Notes: a model not told the origin generated them from the letters alone. Positions 6,164 to 12,880 are shown, counted from the first letter of the stretch. The stretch is 13,766 bases of DNA from an uncultured Pseudorhodobacter sp. (GCA_945957495.1 CAMFLG010000034.1:1-13766); one strand, 5' to 3'. A program made the numbers and translations.

Positions 6164-6559
6164 ATGACGCTGAAGAAGATTTGCCTGTGCGTGGCGCTGA
6201 CGCTGGGGGCCAGTTCGGCAGCGCAGGCTTTTGTGGCTCCGAACGGATTCACCGTGCAGAGGCTGGCAAACGGCAATTTTCAGGTGATGAACCGCGGCGG
6301 GATGAGTTCGCCCAACGCCTGGTGCGGCGCCGGGGCCTATGCGATGGGGGTGCTGGGGGTGCCGCCGGGCACGCCGGTGTTCCGCATTTCGCCCCCCCCT
6401 GCGCCGCGCGGCGCGAATGTGGAGTTTTCGCTGTCTTCCGCCGGGGCAGCCTCATCCACCGGCATGGCGACGCTGGGTGGCAGCGGCAATGGGTCTATGT
6501 CGGCTGTCGCGGCGCGCAACCTGTGCAACACGCTGACGGGTCCGGCGATGCGCCGCTGA
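6164..6559 (+). CDS. Small exported protein, paralogue B, unknown function
   Basis: It encodes 131 residues with a Sec signal peptide (MTLKKICLCVALTLG, cleavage likely after SSAAQA near residue 20). The mature part is about 70 percent identical by eye to the gene just upstream, with all shared motifs and both cysteines kept and one residue inserted in the GGSGNGS loop. The signal peptide has two extra cysteines (ICLC) that would be removed on export. Two ATGs are in frame, at 6158 and 6164. I chose 6164 because GGAG at 6153-6156 is seven bases away, against one base for 6158. The pair arose by tandem duplication and both copies are intact. It ends 23 bases from the convergent tRNA gene. Function unknown. 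Confidence 0.85.
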   Translation: MTLKKICLCVALTLGASSAAQAFVAPNGFTVQRLANGNFQVMNRGGMSSPNAWCGAGAYAMGVLGVPPGTPVFRISPPPAPRGANVEFSLSSAGAASSTGMATLGGSGNGSMSAVAARNLCNTLTGPAMRR

Positions 6560-6582
6560 GGGCGCATTGATGTGCAAAGGGA

Positions 6583-6658
6583 TGGTAGGCCCGGAGGGAC
6601 TCGAACCCCCAGCCAAGGCGTTATGAGCGCCCTGCTCTAACCATTGAGCTACAGGCCC
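6583..6658 (-). tRNA. tRNA-Ile2 (anticodon CAU, lysidine type)
   Basis: The 76-nt cloverleaf folds completely, with an encoded CCA. The acceptor stem is GGGCCTG with CGGGCCT, the D stem GCTC/GAGC, the anticodon stem GGGCG/CGCCT around CTCATAA, and the T loop TTCGAGT. The CAU anticodon fits Met or Ile2. I favour Ile2, in which TilS converts C34 to lysidine so that AUA is read. The reasons are the C4-G69 and C5-G68 pairs known as TilS determinants, and the TTAGAGCAGG and CTTGG segments, which match E. coli tRNA-Ile2 better than elongator Met. It is not the initiator, since the anticodon stem lacks the three G-C pairs next to the loop. Confidence 0.85.
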
Positions 6659-6669
6659 ATCCGAGGGTT

Positions 6670-6697
6670 GACTAGCAGATGGGCGGCGCAGGTCAAG
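6670..6697 (-). promoter_or_regulatory. Candidate promoter of the tRNA gene
   Basis: On the minus strand CTTGAC (6692-6697) is a perfect alphaproteobacterial -35 box. It is followed after 16 bases by CTAGTC (6670-6675), 4 of 6 to CTATAT. The predicted start is a few bases before the mature tRNA 5' end at 6658. Confidence 0.5.
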
Positions 6698-6866
6698 GCG
6701 GGACGCGGTTGGGGAAGGGGGCAATTCTTGCGGGTCGGGCGGCTGGCGGCACCGGCGGGCCGTGGGGGCCGATATTTCCTGCGGCCCGCCCGGCCTTCGC
6801 GTTGCGCGCGGGGGCGGGATCGGGTATGGGCCGTGCGAACTGCCGATCAGCTTGGGGATGACGCGG

Positions 6867-7913
6867 ATGACGACCGGACATAATGGCCTGACCTATGCGG
6901 ATGCGGGCGTTGATATTGATGCGGGCAATGCACTGGTAGAGCGGATCAAGCCCGCGGCCAAGCGGACGCAACGGTCTGGGGTGATGTCGGGCTTGGGCGG
7001 GTTTGGCGCGCTGTTCGACCTGAAGGGCGCGGGCTATGTGGACCCGATCCTTGTGGCGGCGACGGACGGCGTGGGCACCAAGCTGCGCATCGCGATTGAC
7101 ACCGGCCGCGTCGATACGATTGGCGTCGATCTGGTGGCGATGTGCGTCAACGATCTGGTGTGTCAGGGCGCAGAGCCGTTGTTCTTTCTGGATTATTTCG
7201 CCACCGGCAAGTTGAATGTCGATGAGGCGACGCGGATCATCAACGGGATTGCGTCGGGCTGCGAGGCGTCGGGCTGTGCGCTGATCGGCGGCGAGACGGC
7301 AGAGATGCCGGGGATGTACCATCAGGGCGATTTCGATCTGGCGGGTTTCGCCGTGGGCGCGATGGAACGGGGCGCCGACCTGCCTGCGGGCGTGGTTGAG
7401 GGTGATGTGCTGTTGGGTCTGGCCTCGAACGGGGTGCATTCGAACGGCTATTCCTTTGTGCGCAAGGTGGTGGAGCTTTCGGGTCTGGGCTGGGATGCAG
7501 CGTCGCCGTTTTCGGGCGGCAGCTTGGGCGAGGCGCTGCTGGCGCCGACGCGGCTTTATGTGAAACAGGCGCTGGCGGCGGTGCGGGCCGGAGGGGTGCA
7601 TGCGTTGGCGCATATCACTGGCGGGGGGCTGACGGAAAATCCGCCGCGGGTGATCCCCGAGGGGCTGGCTTGCGAGATTGATCTGTCGTCATGGGACTTG
7701 CCGCCGGTGTTTCGCTGGTTGGCGACGACGGCAAATATGAGCCAGCCGGAACTGCTGAAAACCTTCAACTGCGGTATCGGCATGATTGCGGTGGTGGCGG
7801 CAGATCGGGCCGAGGTGCTGGCCGCGTTGCTGCGCGCCGAGGGCGAGACGGTGGTGACGCTGGGTCGTGTGGTGCCGGGCGAAGGCGTGATCTACAAGGG
7901 CCGTTTGCTGTGA
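6867..7913 (+). CDS. purM: Phosphoribosylformylglycinamidine cyclo-ligase (AIR synthetase)
   Basis: PurM closes the imidazole ring, turning FGAM and ATP into AIR in de novo purine synthesis in the cytoplasm. The protein is 348 residues, the usual length. Family motifs are in order: LTYADAGVDIDAGN near the start, ATDGVGTKLRIA near 65-76, CVNDLVCQGAEPLFFLDY near 93-110, GGETAEMPGMY, LASNGVHSNGYS, HITGGGLTENPPRV and FNCGIGM. I chose ATG 6867 over ATG 6858: the only purine-rich site, GGGGA at 6854-6858, is eight bases before 6867 but abuts 6858, and longer starts add unrelated sequence. purN overlaps its stop by four bases, so the two are translated as a unit. The 208-base gap upstream holds the tRNA promoter on the other strand; I see no convincing purM promoter in it. 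Confidence 0.97.
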   Translation: MTTGHNGLTYADAGVDIDAGNALVERIKPAAKRTQRSGVMSGLGGFGALFDLKGAGYVDPILVAATDGVGTKLRIAIDTGRVDTIGVDLVAMCVNDLVCQGAEPLFFLDYFATGKLNVDEATRIINGIASGCEASGCALIGGETAEMPGMYHQGDFDLAGFAVGAMERGADLPAGVVEGDVLLGLASNGVHSNGYSFVRKVVELSGLGWDAASPFSGGSLGEALLAPTRLYVKQALAAVRAGGVHALAHITGGGLTENPPRVIPEGLACEIDLSSWDLPPVFRWLATTANMSQPELLKTFNCGIGMIAVVAADRAEVLAALLRAEGETVVTLGRVVPGEGVIYKGRLL

Positions 7914-8497
7914 AACGTGTCGCCATCCTGATTTCGGGGGGTGGCTCTAACATGCTGGCGCTGTTGCGCGATATGGTGGGGGATCATCCGGGCCGCGCGG
8001 TTCTGGTGGCGTCGAACGATCCGGCGGCGGCGGGGTTGGCGCGGGCGGCGGATATGGGCGTGGCGGTGGCGGCGGTGGATCATCGCGGGTTCGGGAAGGA
8101 CCGGGCGGCGTTTGAGGCGGCCTTGTTGCAGCCGATCCTGGCAGCAGAGCCCGATATCGTTTGTCTGGCGGGGTTCATGCGGGTGTTGACGCCCGATTTC
8201 GTGCGGCGGTTCGAGGGGCGGATGCTGAACATTCACCCCAGCCTGCTGCCGAAATATCCCGGGCTGCACACCCATGCGCGGGCCCTTGCGGCGGGGGATG
8301 CCGAGGCGGGCTGTTCGGTGCATGAGGTGACGGCGGAACTGGATGCGGGGCCGCTGTTGGGGCAGGCGCGGGTGCCGGTTGTGCCGGGGGATACCGAGGA
8401 CAGTCTGGCCGCGCGGGTGCTTGCGGCGGAACATCGGCTGTATCCGGCGGTGCTGCGCCGCTATGCGGCGGGGGATCGCAGCCCGGTCTGGCTGTGA
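7910..8497 (+). CDS. purN: Phosphoribosylglycinamide formyltransferase (GAR transformylase)
   Basis: PurN transfers a formyl group from 10-formyltetrahydrofolate to GAR, an early step of purine synthesis. The 195-residue length fits the family. The substrate-binding loop is ISGGGSNM near 8-15. The catalytic triad is N107, H109 and D145 (NIHPSLLP and ELDAGPLLGQ), one residue off the E. coli N106/H108/D144. The start is GTG at 7910, overlapping the purM stop as GTGA. AAGGG at 7896-7900 lies nine bases upstream. The order purM-purN with a four-base overlap is a classic operon. A perfect 16-base palindrome follows the stop and may end the transcript. Confidence 0.97.
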   Translation: MKRVAILISGGGSNMLALLRDMVGDHPGRAVLVASNDPAAAGLARAADMGVAVAAVDHRGFGKDRAAFEAALLQPILAAEPDIVCLAGFMRVLTPDFVRRFEGRMLNIHPSLLPKYPGLHTHARALAAGDAEAGCSVHEVTAELDAGPLLGQARVPVVPGDTEDSLAARVLAAEHRLYPAVLRRYAAGDRSPVWL

Positions 8498-8505
8498 TCT
8501 GCCGC

Positions 8506-8521
8506 GTCGCACGCGTGCGAC
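8506..8521. terminator. Perfect palindrome after purN, possible terminator
   Basis: GTCGCACG is followed directly by its reverse complement, eight bases after the purN stop. As RNA it forms a GC-rich hairpin, though a real loop would open the central pairs. There is no T-run, so it could also be an mRNA 3' end stabiliser or a protein-binding site. Confidence 0.5.
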
Positions 8522-8530
8522 ATCTGGTTG

Positions 8531-8544
8531 TGATATATATATCA
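8531..8544. repeat. AT-rich palindrome TGATATATATATCA
   Basis: This is a 14-base perfect palindrome of alternating TA in GC-rich surroundings, nine bases after the preceding GC palindrome. It may be an easily melted site or an operator. It does not fit the FNR spacing. Confidence 0.5.
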
Positions 8545-8716
8545 AGGGGATGCAGGGGCCGTTTAAGGGTTTGTTCATCTTTGCGGCGCGGCGTGACCTG
8601 AAAGCCGGGGCCTTTTCGGGTGGCATTGAGCCACCTCTCAAAGGCTTTGGCGCGGGTTGCAGTGGCGAGAACAAGAGTGAAACCGGGCTTTGACGGGGCT
8701 GTTGCAGCCTCCGGCG

Positions 8717-8741
8717 GGAGTATTTGGGCCAATGTGAAAGG
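8717..8741 (+). repeat. Dispersed 25-base repeat, copy 1
   Basis: The unit begins GGAGTATTTGG and ends TGAAAGG. It matches the minus-strand copy at 12819-12843 at 23 of 25 bases. A short CTCC/GGAG stem (8709-8720) marks its left edge. I have the impression that similar GGCGGGAGTATTTGG words are common between genes in Rhodobacteraceae; this comes from memory and is unverified. Confidence 0.65.
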
Positions 8742-8748
8742 CGAGGGG

Positions 8749-8777
8749 CTTTCCTTGGGCGGAATTGCTGCCTATAG
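8749..8777 (+). promoter_or_regulatory. Candidate rnd promoter
   Basis: CTTTCC (8749-8754) and CTATAG (8772-8777) are 17 bases apart, 4 of 6 and 5 of 6 to CTTGAC/CTATAT. The predicted start near 8784 leaves about 40 bases of leader before the rnd ATG. It lies directly after the dispersed repeat. Confidence 0.4.
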
Positions 8778-8822
8778 CAAAAGGGCGGGATGCCCCCGCG
8801 AGCCCTTGTTGAAAGACGCCTG

Positions 8823-9980
8823 ATGCGCACGATTACCACGACCGAAGACCTTGCCGCCTTTTGTGCCGCCGCGAAGTCTGAAGCTTATGTCACCATCGAC
8901 ACCGAATTCCTGCGCGAGCGGACCTATTGGTCAAAGCTGTGCCTTATCCAGATGGCACTGCCGGGCAAGACCGGCGATGCGGTGCTGGTGGACCCGATCG
9001 AAGGCCCGGCGATGAGCCTTGAGCCGCTGTACGATCTCTTCCGCCACGAGGCGACGGTGAAGGTGTTTCACGCGGCGCGGCAGGATCTGGAAATCTTTTT
9101 CGTTGAGGGCAAGGTTTTTCCGAAGCCGCTGTTTGACACCCAGATCGCGGCGATGGTCTGCGGTTTTGGTGAACAGGTCGGCTATGAAACGCTGGTCAAG
9201 AAAATCGTCAAGGCTGATCTGGACAAGACCTCGCGCTTTACCGATTGGTCGCGGCGGCCGCTTACCCCGGCGCAAAGCGAATATGCGCTGGCGGATGTGA
9301 CGCATCTGCGGCTGATTTATGAATGGCTTTCGGCGCAACTGGTCAAGAATGGCCGCACGGCCTGGGTTGAGGAAGAGTTGGCGGTGCTGACCGATCCTGC
9401 CACCTATACCGTGCATCCCGAAGAGGCCTGGCTGCGGGTCAAGACACGCACCACTTCTGGCCGGTTTCTGGGGGTGGTCAAGGAATTGGCGCGGTTCCGC
9501 GAGGAATATGCCCAAGGCAACAACGTGCCGCGCAGCCGGGTGATGAAGGACGACGCGCTGCTGGAACTGGCCTCGACCCGGCCCGGCAATCTGGAAGAAC
9601 TGGGCCGGTCGCGCCTGCTGCTGCGCGAGGGGCGCAAGCCCGAGATTGCCGAGGGCATTCTGGCGGCGGTGAAGGCGGGGCAAGAGATGCGGCAGGAAGA
9701 CCTGCCGAAACCCGATCTGAGCCGCGATTCGGTGCAGGTGAACCCGGCGTTGGCGGATTTGTTGCGGGTGCTGTTGAAGGCCAAGGCGGAAAGTCTGGGC
9801 GTGGCGCCGCGGCTGATCGCCTCTGCCGCCGATCTGGACGCGATTGCGGCGGGCGATCGCAGCGTTGAGGCGCTGAAGGGCTGGCGGGCAGAGGCCTTTG
9901 GCGACGACGCGATGCGGCTGTGCCGGGGCGAGATTGCGCTGTCGGCGAAGGGCAATGAAGTGCGCGTGGTGCGCCTCTGA
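8823..9980 (+). CDS. rnd: Ribonuclease D
   Basis: RNase D is a 3'-5' exoribonuclease that trims the 3' ends of tRNA and other stable RNA precursors. The 385-residue length fits. The DEDDy catalytic set is visible: D26 and E28 in TIDTEF, D88 in HAARQDLEIFF, and Y154 and D158 in SEYALADVTHL. The region after about residue 205 is the HRDC RNA-binding domain (for example FREEYAQGNNVPRSRVMKDDALLEL). I chose ATG 8823 because MRTITTTEDL is the typical family start; the in-frame ATG at 8790 adds unrelated residues. The ribosome binding site is poor (GAAAGA about nine bases upstream). A candidate promoter lies 46 bases upstream, so it is probably transcribed apart from purMN. A terminator hairpin follows. 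Confidence 0.96.
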   Translation: MRTITTTEDLAAFCAAAKSEAYVTIDTEFLRERTYWSKLCLIQMALPGKTGDAVLVDPIEGPAMSLEPLYDLFRHEATVKVFHAARQDLEIFFVEGKVFPKPLFDTQIAAMVCGFGEQVGYETLVKKIVKADLDKTSRFTDWSRRPLTPAQSEYALADVTHLRLIYEWLSAQLVKNGRTAWVEEELAVLTDPATYTVHPEEAWLRVKTRTTSGRFLGVVKELARFREEYAQGNNVPRSRVMKDDALLELASTRPGNLEELGRSRLLLREGRKPEIAEGILAAVKAGQEMRQEDLPKPDLSRDSVQVNPALADLLRVLLKAKAESLGVAPRLIASAADLDAIAAGDRSVEALKGWRAEAFGDDAMRLCRGEIALSAKGNEVRVVRL

Positions 9981-10005
9981 CCGGGCCGCTGCCGCAGTAA
10001 GGCGC

Positions 10006-10034
10006 CTGATCGCGGGATGCGATCAGGGCTTTTT
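10006..10034 (+). terminator. Intrinsic terminator of rnd
   Basis: A perfect 8-base-pair stem, CTGATCGC 10006-10013 with GCGATCAG 10019-10026, is followed after GGC by five Ts. The right arm and T-run overlap the stop codon and last codons of the convergent lipoprotein gene, so the two genes share these bases. Confidence 0.85.
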
Positions 10035-10481
10035 CGTCATCGAATTGCTGGCGCTGCGCACCTCGATGCTGGTGATCGAGCGCAACTGATATGCGGTCAC
10101 GTCATAGGCAACGGTGATTTCGCGCGAGCGTTGGTTGATCACCGGGGCGCCGGGGTCTGGGGCGACAAGGTGGAATTCCAGAACGAGCTTACCCTTGTCA
10201 TCAACGGGTTGCGCCACGAGTTCGGCATTCCAGTAGCCTTGCGTCGGCGGCAGGCCGGTGGCGCGCACGATCACGCCGGTGGTGTGGTTTTCGATCTGCA
10301 TCGACAAGAGCCGATCCACCAGCGGGCGCGGATCGCTGGGCAGTTGCGTGGCCACCGGCACAACGGCATCGGCCTGCGCACCGCTGAACCAGTTTGTTGG
10401 GTTCACTTTCGATTCGCCCCAATTGCTGCAGGCCGTCAAGGCAAGCAGGGCAATAAGGGCAACGCTCCGGCGCAATGGCAT
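10023..10481 (-). CDS. Lipoprotein of unknown function
   Basis: The precursor is 152 residues. It has a type II signal peptide: positive start MPLRR, hydrophobic SVALIALLALTA and a lipobox LTAC with the lipidated cysteine at about residue 18. It would be anchored in the inner or outer membrane. The mature protein has a conserved-looking core (RATGLPPTQGYWNAELVAQP, then LEFHLVAPDP and REITVAYDVTA), probably a beta-rich domain, and a basic C-terminus. I recall similar lipoproteins in other Rhodobacterales but know no function. ATG 10481 is preceded by AAGGA at 10492-10496, ten bases away. It is divergent from sufE, sharing a 120-base upstream region, and convergent with rnd, whose terminator overlaps its stop. 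Confidence 0.88.
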   Translation of the reverse strand: MPLRRSVALIALLALTACSNWGESKVNPTNWFSGAQADAVVPVATQLPSDPRPLVDRLLSMQIENHTTGVIVRATGLPPTQGYWNAELVAQPVDDKGKLVLEFHLVAPDPGAPVINQRSREITVAYDVTAYQLRSITSIEVRSASNSMTKKP

Positions 10482-10601
10482 GGCGACAGGTTCCTTCCAG
10501 ATCCCCCCTTGGGTAGCCGATTGGCCGCGGTTTGAAAAGCCGCGATGGGCTGGACCTTTCCGCTTTCGCCGAATAGTTGAAGGACAATCAGGGAGAATGT
10601 C

Positions 10602-11009
10602 ATGGCCAGCCCCGCCTTTGAAGAGATTGCCGAAACCTTCGAATTTCTTGACGATTGGGAAGACCGCTATCGGCATGTGATCGAATTGGGCCGCGCGATG
10701 CCGGCGCTGGACGACAGTTTCAAGGTGCCTGCGCTGAAGGTGGAGGGCTGCGCCAGTCAGGTCTGGCTGCGCCCGGTGATTGCGGATGGGCGGTTCGATT
10801 TTCAGGGCGAGTCGGATGCGATGATCGTGCGCGGGCTGATCGCCATTCTGCATGCGCTGTATGGCGGGCTGACGCTGGCCGAGGTGGGGCAGGTGGATGC
10901 CCCGGCCGAACTGGCGCGGCTGGGGTTGAACGAGCATCTTTCGGCGCAACGGTCGAACGGGGTGCGCGCGATGGTCGAGCGCATCCGAAAGGTCGCGGCC
11001 GAAGGCTAA
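10602..11009 (+). CDS. sufE: Cysteine desulfuration protein SufE
   Basis: SufE accepts sulfur from the SufS cysteine desulfurase as a persulfide and passes it to the SUF scaffold for Fe-S cluster assembly in the cytoplasm. It has 135 residues, near the family norm. The acceptor cysteine is C50 in VEGCASQVWL, in the expected exposed loop. The N-terminal FEFLDDWEDRYRHVIELG and the C-terminal GLTLAEV...LGLNEHLSAQRSNGVRAMVERIR segments are family hallmarks. ATG 10602 has AGGGAG at 10590-10595, six bases upstream. No other suf gene is in the window, so it is a stand-alone copy here. Its stop overlaps the convergent aminopeptidase stop. Confidence 0.96.
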   Translation: MASPAFEEIAETFEFLDDWEDRYRHVIELGRAMPALDDSFKVPALKVEGCASQVWLRPVIADGRFDFQGESDAMIVRGLIAILHALYGGLTLAEVGQVDAPAELARLGLNEHLSAQRSNGVRAMVERIRKVAAEG

Positions 11010-12811
11010 AGCGGCGCGCAGGCGGCTTCGCACCAGGCGCGGGCGGTGGCCGACAGGCGGTGGGCCAGTTTCGCCAGCACCTCGGCGTGATAGGCGTTCA
11101 GCCAGGCCCGTTCGCCCGGGGCCAGCATCGCCGTGACGATCAGGCGGCGGTCGAACGGCGCGAAGGTCAGCGTTTCAAAGCAAAGCTGTTCGCGTTCGGG
11201 ATCGCCGCCTTCGGGCGTTTCAGCCGGTTGCACGACGATCAGGTTTTCCAGCCGGATGCCGAAGGCGCCCTCGCGATAGTAACCCGGTTCGTTCGACAGG
11301 ATCATCCCCGGGTCCAGCGGCACCTCCGAAATGCGCGACAGCCGCTGCGGGCCTTCGTGCACCGACAGGAACGCGCCGACGCCGTGGCCGGTGCCGTGGT
11401 TGAAATCCTGCCCGGCCAGCCACAGGGGATAGCGCGCCAGAGGGTCAAGATCGCGCCCGGCAAGGCCCTTGGGCCAGCGGGCGCGGCTGATGGCGATGGT
11501 GCCTTGCAGCACGCGGGTATAGCATTCGCGGGCGAAATCGCCCGGATCGCCCATGGCCATCGTGCGGGTGATGTCGGTGGTGCCGTCCAGATATTGCGCG
11601 CCGGAATCCACCAGCAGCAGTTCGTTCTGTTGGATGGTGCGGTTGCTTTCCTCTGTCACGCGGTAGTGCATGATCGCGCCATTCGGGCCAGAGCCAGAGA
11701 TGGTGTCAAAGCTGATGTCATGCAGGGCGTTGGTGGCGCGGCGGAAGCCTTCCAATGCGCGCACAACGTCGATCTCTGTCAGGCCGGGTTTGGGGGTTTG
11801 GCTGTCCAGCCAGCACAGAAATTCCACCATCGCCGCGCCATCGCGCAGATGCGCCTCGCGCGTCGCGGCGATTTCGGCGGCGTTCTTGCGCGCCTTGGGC
11901 AGGCGGCAGGGATCATCGCCCCAGACGACGGCGATGCCTTCCTCTTCCAGCTCCAGCGACACGGCCAGGGGGGCGGTGCCGCGATCCACCCGCACCGGGC
12001 CTTGCAGGCTGTGCAGGGCGGGGACAAAGGCCTGCACCGGGCGCAGGGTGACGTGGCCGCCAAGGGCGTGGCGCACATCAGCGTCGAACTTGGCGGCTTC
12101 GGCGAACAGGGTGACGCGGGCGTCATCGTGCAGGATGGCAAGGCCGTGCAGGATCGGGTTGCGCGGCACATCCGCGCCGCGGATGTTGAGCAACCAGCAG
12201 AGCGAGTCGGGCAGGGTGATCACCGCCGCCGTCTGGCCTTCGGCCCGCAAGGCCGCCGCCAGACGGGCGCGTTTTTCCGCACTCGTCTCACCGGCCAGCG
12301 CATCGGGATGCACAAAGGCGCGGCCCATGGGTGGTTCGGGTTGATCCGGCCAGATCCGGTCGATCAGGTTGGCGGTGGCGCGCAGGGCGATATCGCTGCC
12401 CGCAAGCGCGGTTTCCAGCTTGGCAATCTCATCGGCGGTGTGCAGCCAGGGGTCATAGCCCAGAACGCCTGCGGGCAGGTGATCCTTGATCCACGGGCCG
12501 GGCTGCACCTCGGGCCAGGGCACCGGGGTAAAATGCGCAAGGTCCACCTGACCCTTGACCTGCGTGCGATAGCGCCCGTCGATGAAAACACCCGCAATGC
12601 CTGGCAGCACGATGCAGAACCCGGCCGATCCGGTAAAGCCGGTCAGCCATTGCAACCGCTCATCCCGTGCCGCGACGTATTCGCCCTGATGGATGTCGGC
12701 GCGCGGCACGAGGAACCCGGCAAGGCCTTCGCCTGCCAGAACGCGGCGCAGATCGGCAAGGCGCGCCGGGCCTTGCGCCGGGTTGGCGGTGCTGTCGAAG
12801 GTTTGAAACAT
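11006..12811 (-). CDS. pepP: Xaa-Pro aminopeptidase (M24B, three-domain type)
   Basis: This cytosolic metallopeptidase removes the N-terminal residue from peptides whose second residue is proline. It is 601 residues, the long three-domain form related to eukaryotic XPNPEP1, not the shorter E. coli PepP. Two creatinase-like N-terminal domains span about 1-305. The pita-bread catalytic domain follows, with metal ligands D402, D413, H476, E508 and E522 (VDSGAQY, TTDITRT, GTGHGVG, SNEPGYY, LENLIV). Catalytic histidines H382 (MHYR) and H485 (VHEGP) are present. A C-terminal extension with FETLTFAPFDRRLI is typical of this form. ATG 12811 is preceded by AAAGGG at 12818-12823, which belongs to the dispersed repeat. 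cobT lies upstream on the same strand, separated by hairpins. Confidence 0.95.
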   Translation of the reverse strand: MFQTFDSTANPAQGPARLADLRRVLAGEGLAGFLVPRADIHQGEYVAARDERLQWLTGFTGSAGFCIVLPGIAGVFIDGRYRTQVKGQVDLAHFTPVPWPEVQPGPWIKDHLPAGVLGYDPWLHTADEIAKLETALAGSDIALRATANLIDRIWPDQPEPPMGRAFVHPDALAGETSAEKRARLAAALRAEGQTAAVITLPDSLCWLLNIRGADVPRNPILHGLAILHDDARVTLFAEAAKFDADVRHALGGHVTLRPVQAFVPALHSLQGPVRVDRGTAPLAVSLELEEEGIAVVWGDDPCRLPKARKNAAEIAATREAHLRDGAAMVEFLCWLDSQTPKPGLTEIDVVRALEGFRRATNALHDISFDTISGSGPNGAIMHYRVTEESNRTIQQNELLLVDSGAQYLDGTTDITRTMAMGDPGDFARECYTRVLQGTIAISRARWPKGLAGRDLDPLARYPLWLAGQDFNHGTGHGVGAFLSVHEGPQRLSRISEVPLDPGMILSNEPGYYREGAFGIRLENLIVVQPAETPEGGDPEREQLCFETLTFAPFDRRLIVTAMLAPGERAWLNAYHAEVLAKLAHRLSATARAWCEAACAPL

Positions 12812-12818
12812 GCCAAGC

Positions 12819-12843
12819 CCTTTCAGATTGGTCCAAATACTCC
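12819..12843 (-). repeat. Dispersed 25-base repeat, copy 2, carrying the pepP RBS
   Basis: On the minus strand it reads GGAGTATTTGG through to TGAAAGG, differing from the copy at 8717-8741 at two positions. Its final AAAGG plus the next G form the ribosome binding site of the aminopeptidase gene, six bases before the ATG. A CACCCC block precedes it. Confidence 0.7.
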
Positions 12844-12850
12844 GGGGTGA

Positions 12851-12880
12851 GGCGCGGCACGCGCCGAGGGGCAGCGCCCC
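12851..12880 (-). terminator. Double hairpin after cobT
   Basis: Two adjacent stems follow the cobT stop immediately: GGGG/CCCC (12868-12871 with 12877-12880) and GGCGCG/CGCGCC (12851-12856 with 12860-12865). There is no T-run, so termination is probable but not certain, and some read-through into the aminopeptidase gene is possible. Confidence 0.6.

Larger units (their letters stand above)
8498..8822. other. 325-base gap between purN and rnd
   Basis: No convincing gene is present. From left to right it holds a 16-base GC palindrome (8506-8521), a 14-base AT palindrome (8531-8544), a hairpin GGTGGC/GCCACC (8619-8635), a copy of the dispersed 25-base repeat (8717-8741) and a candidate rnd promoter (8749-8777). 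Read on the minus strand, 8540-8732 is open and gives a basic peptide containing TRAKAFERWL; I suspect this is repeat-derived sequence, not a gene, because the frame runs on into antisense of purN. Confidence 0.6.

Noticed and set aside
6583..6658. tRNA gene as an integration site for the accessory DNA
   Set aside because: No integrase gene and no repeat of the tRNA 3' end is seen, and the accessory patch lies more than 1 kb away beyond apparently core genes.
8531..8544. FNR/FnrL-type site
   Set aside because: The TGAT and ATCA halves are six bases apart instead of four, and the block is simply an alternating TA palindrome.
8175..8732. Minus-strand 185-codon gene opposite purN
   Set aside because: About half of it is antisense to purN and turns into Pro/Ala-rich low-complexity sequence. 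Only the intergenic part looks unusual, and it is reported separately.
10655..12850. A 731-codon open frame on the plus strand
   Set aside because: It overlaps sufE out of frame and is antisense to the aminopeptidase gene, whose motifs and metal ligands are complete. It reflects GC-rich third positions.
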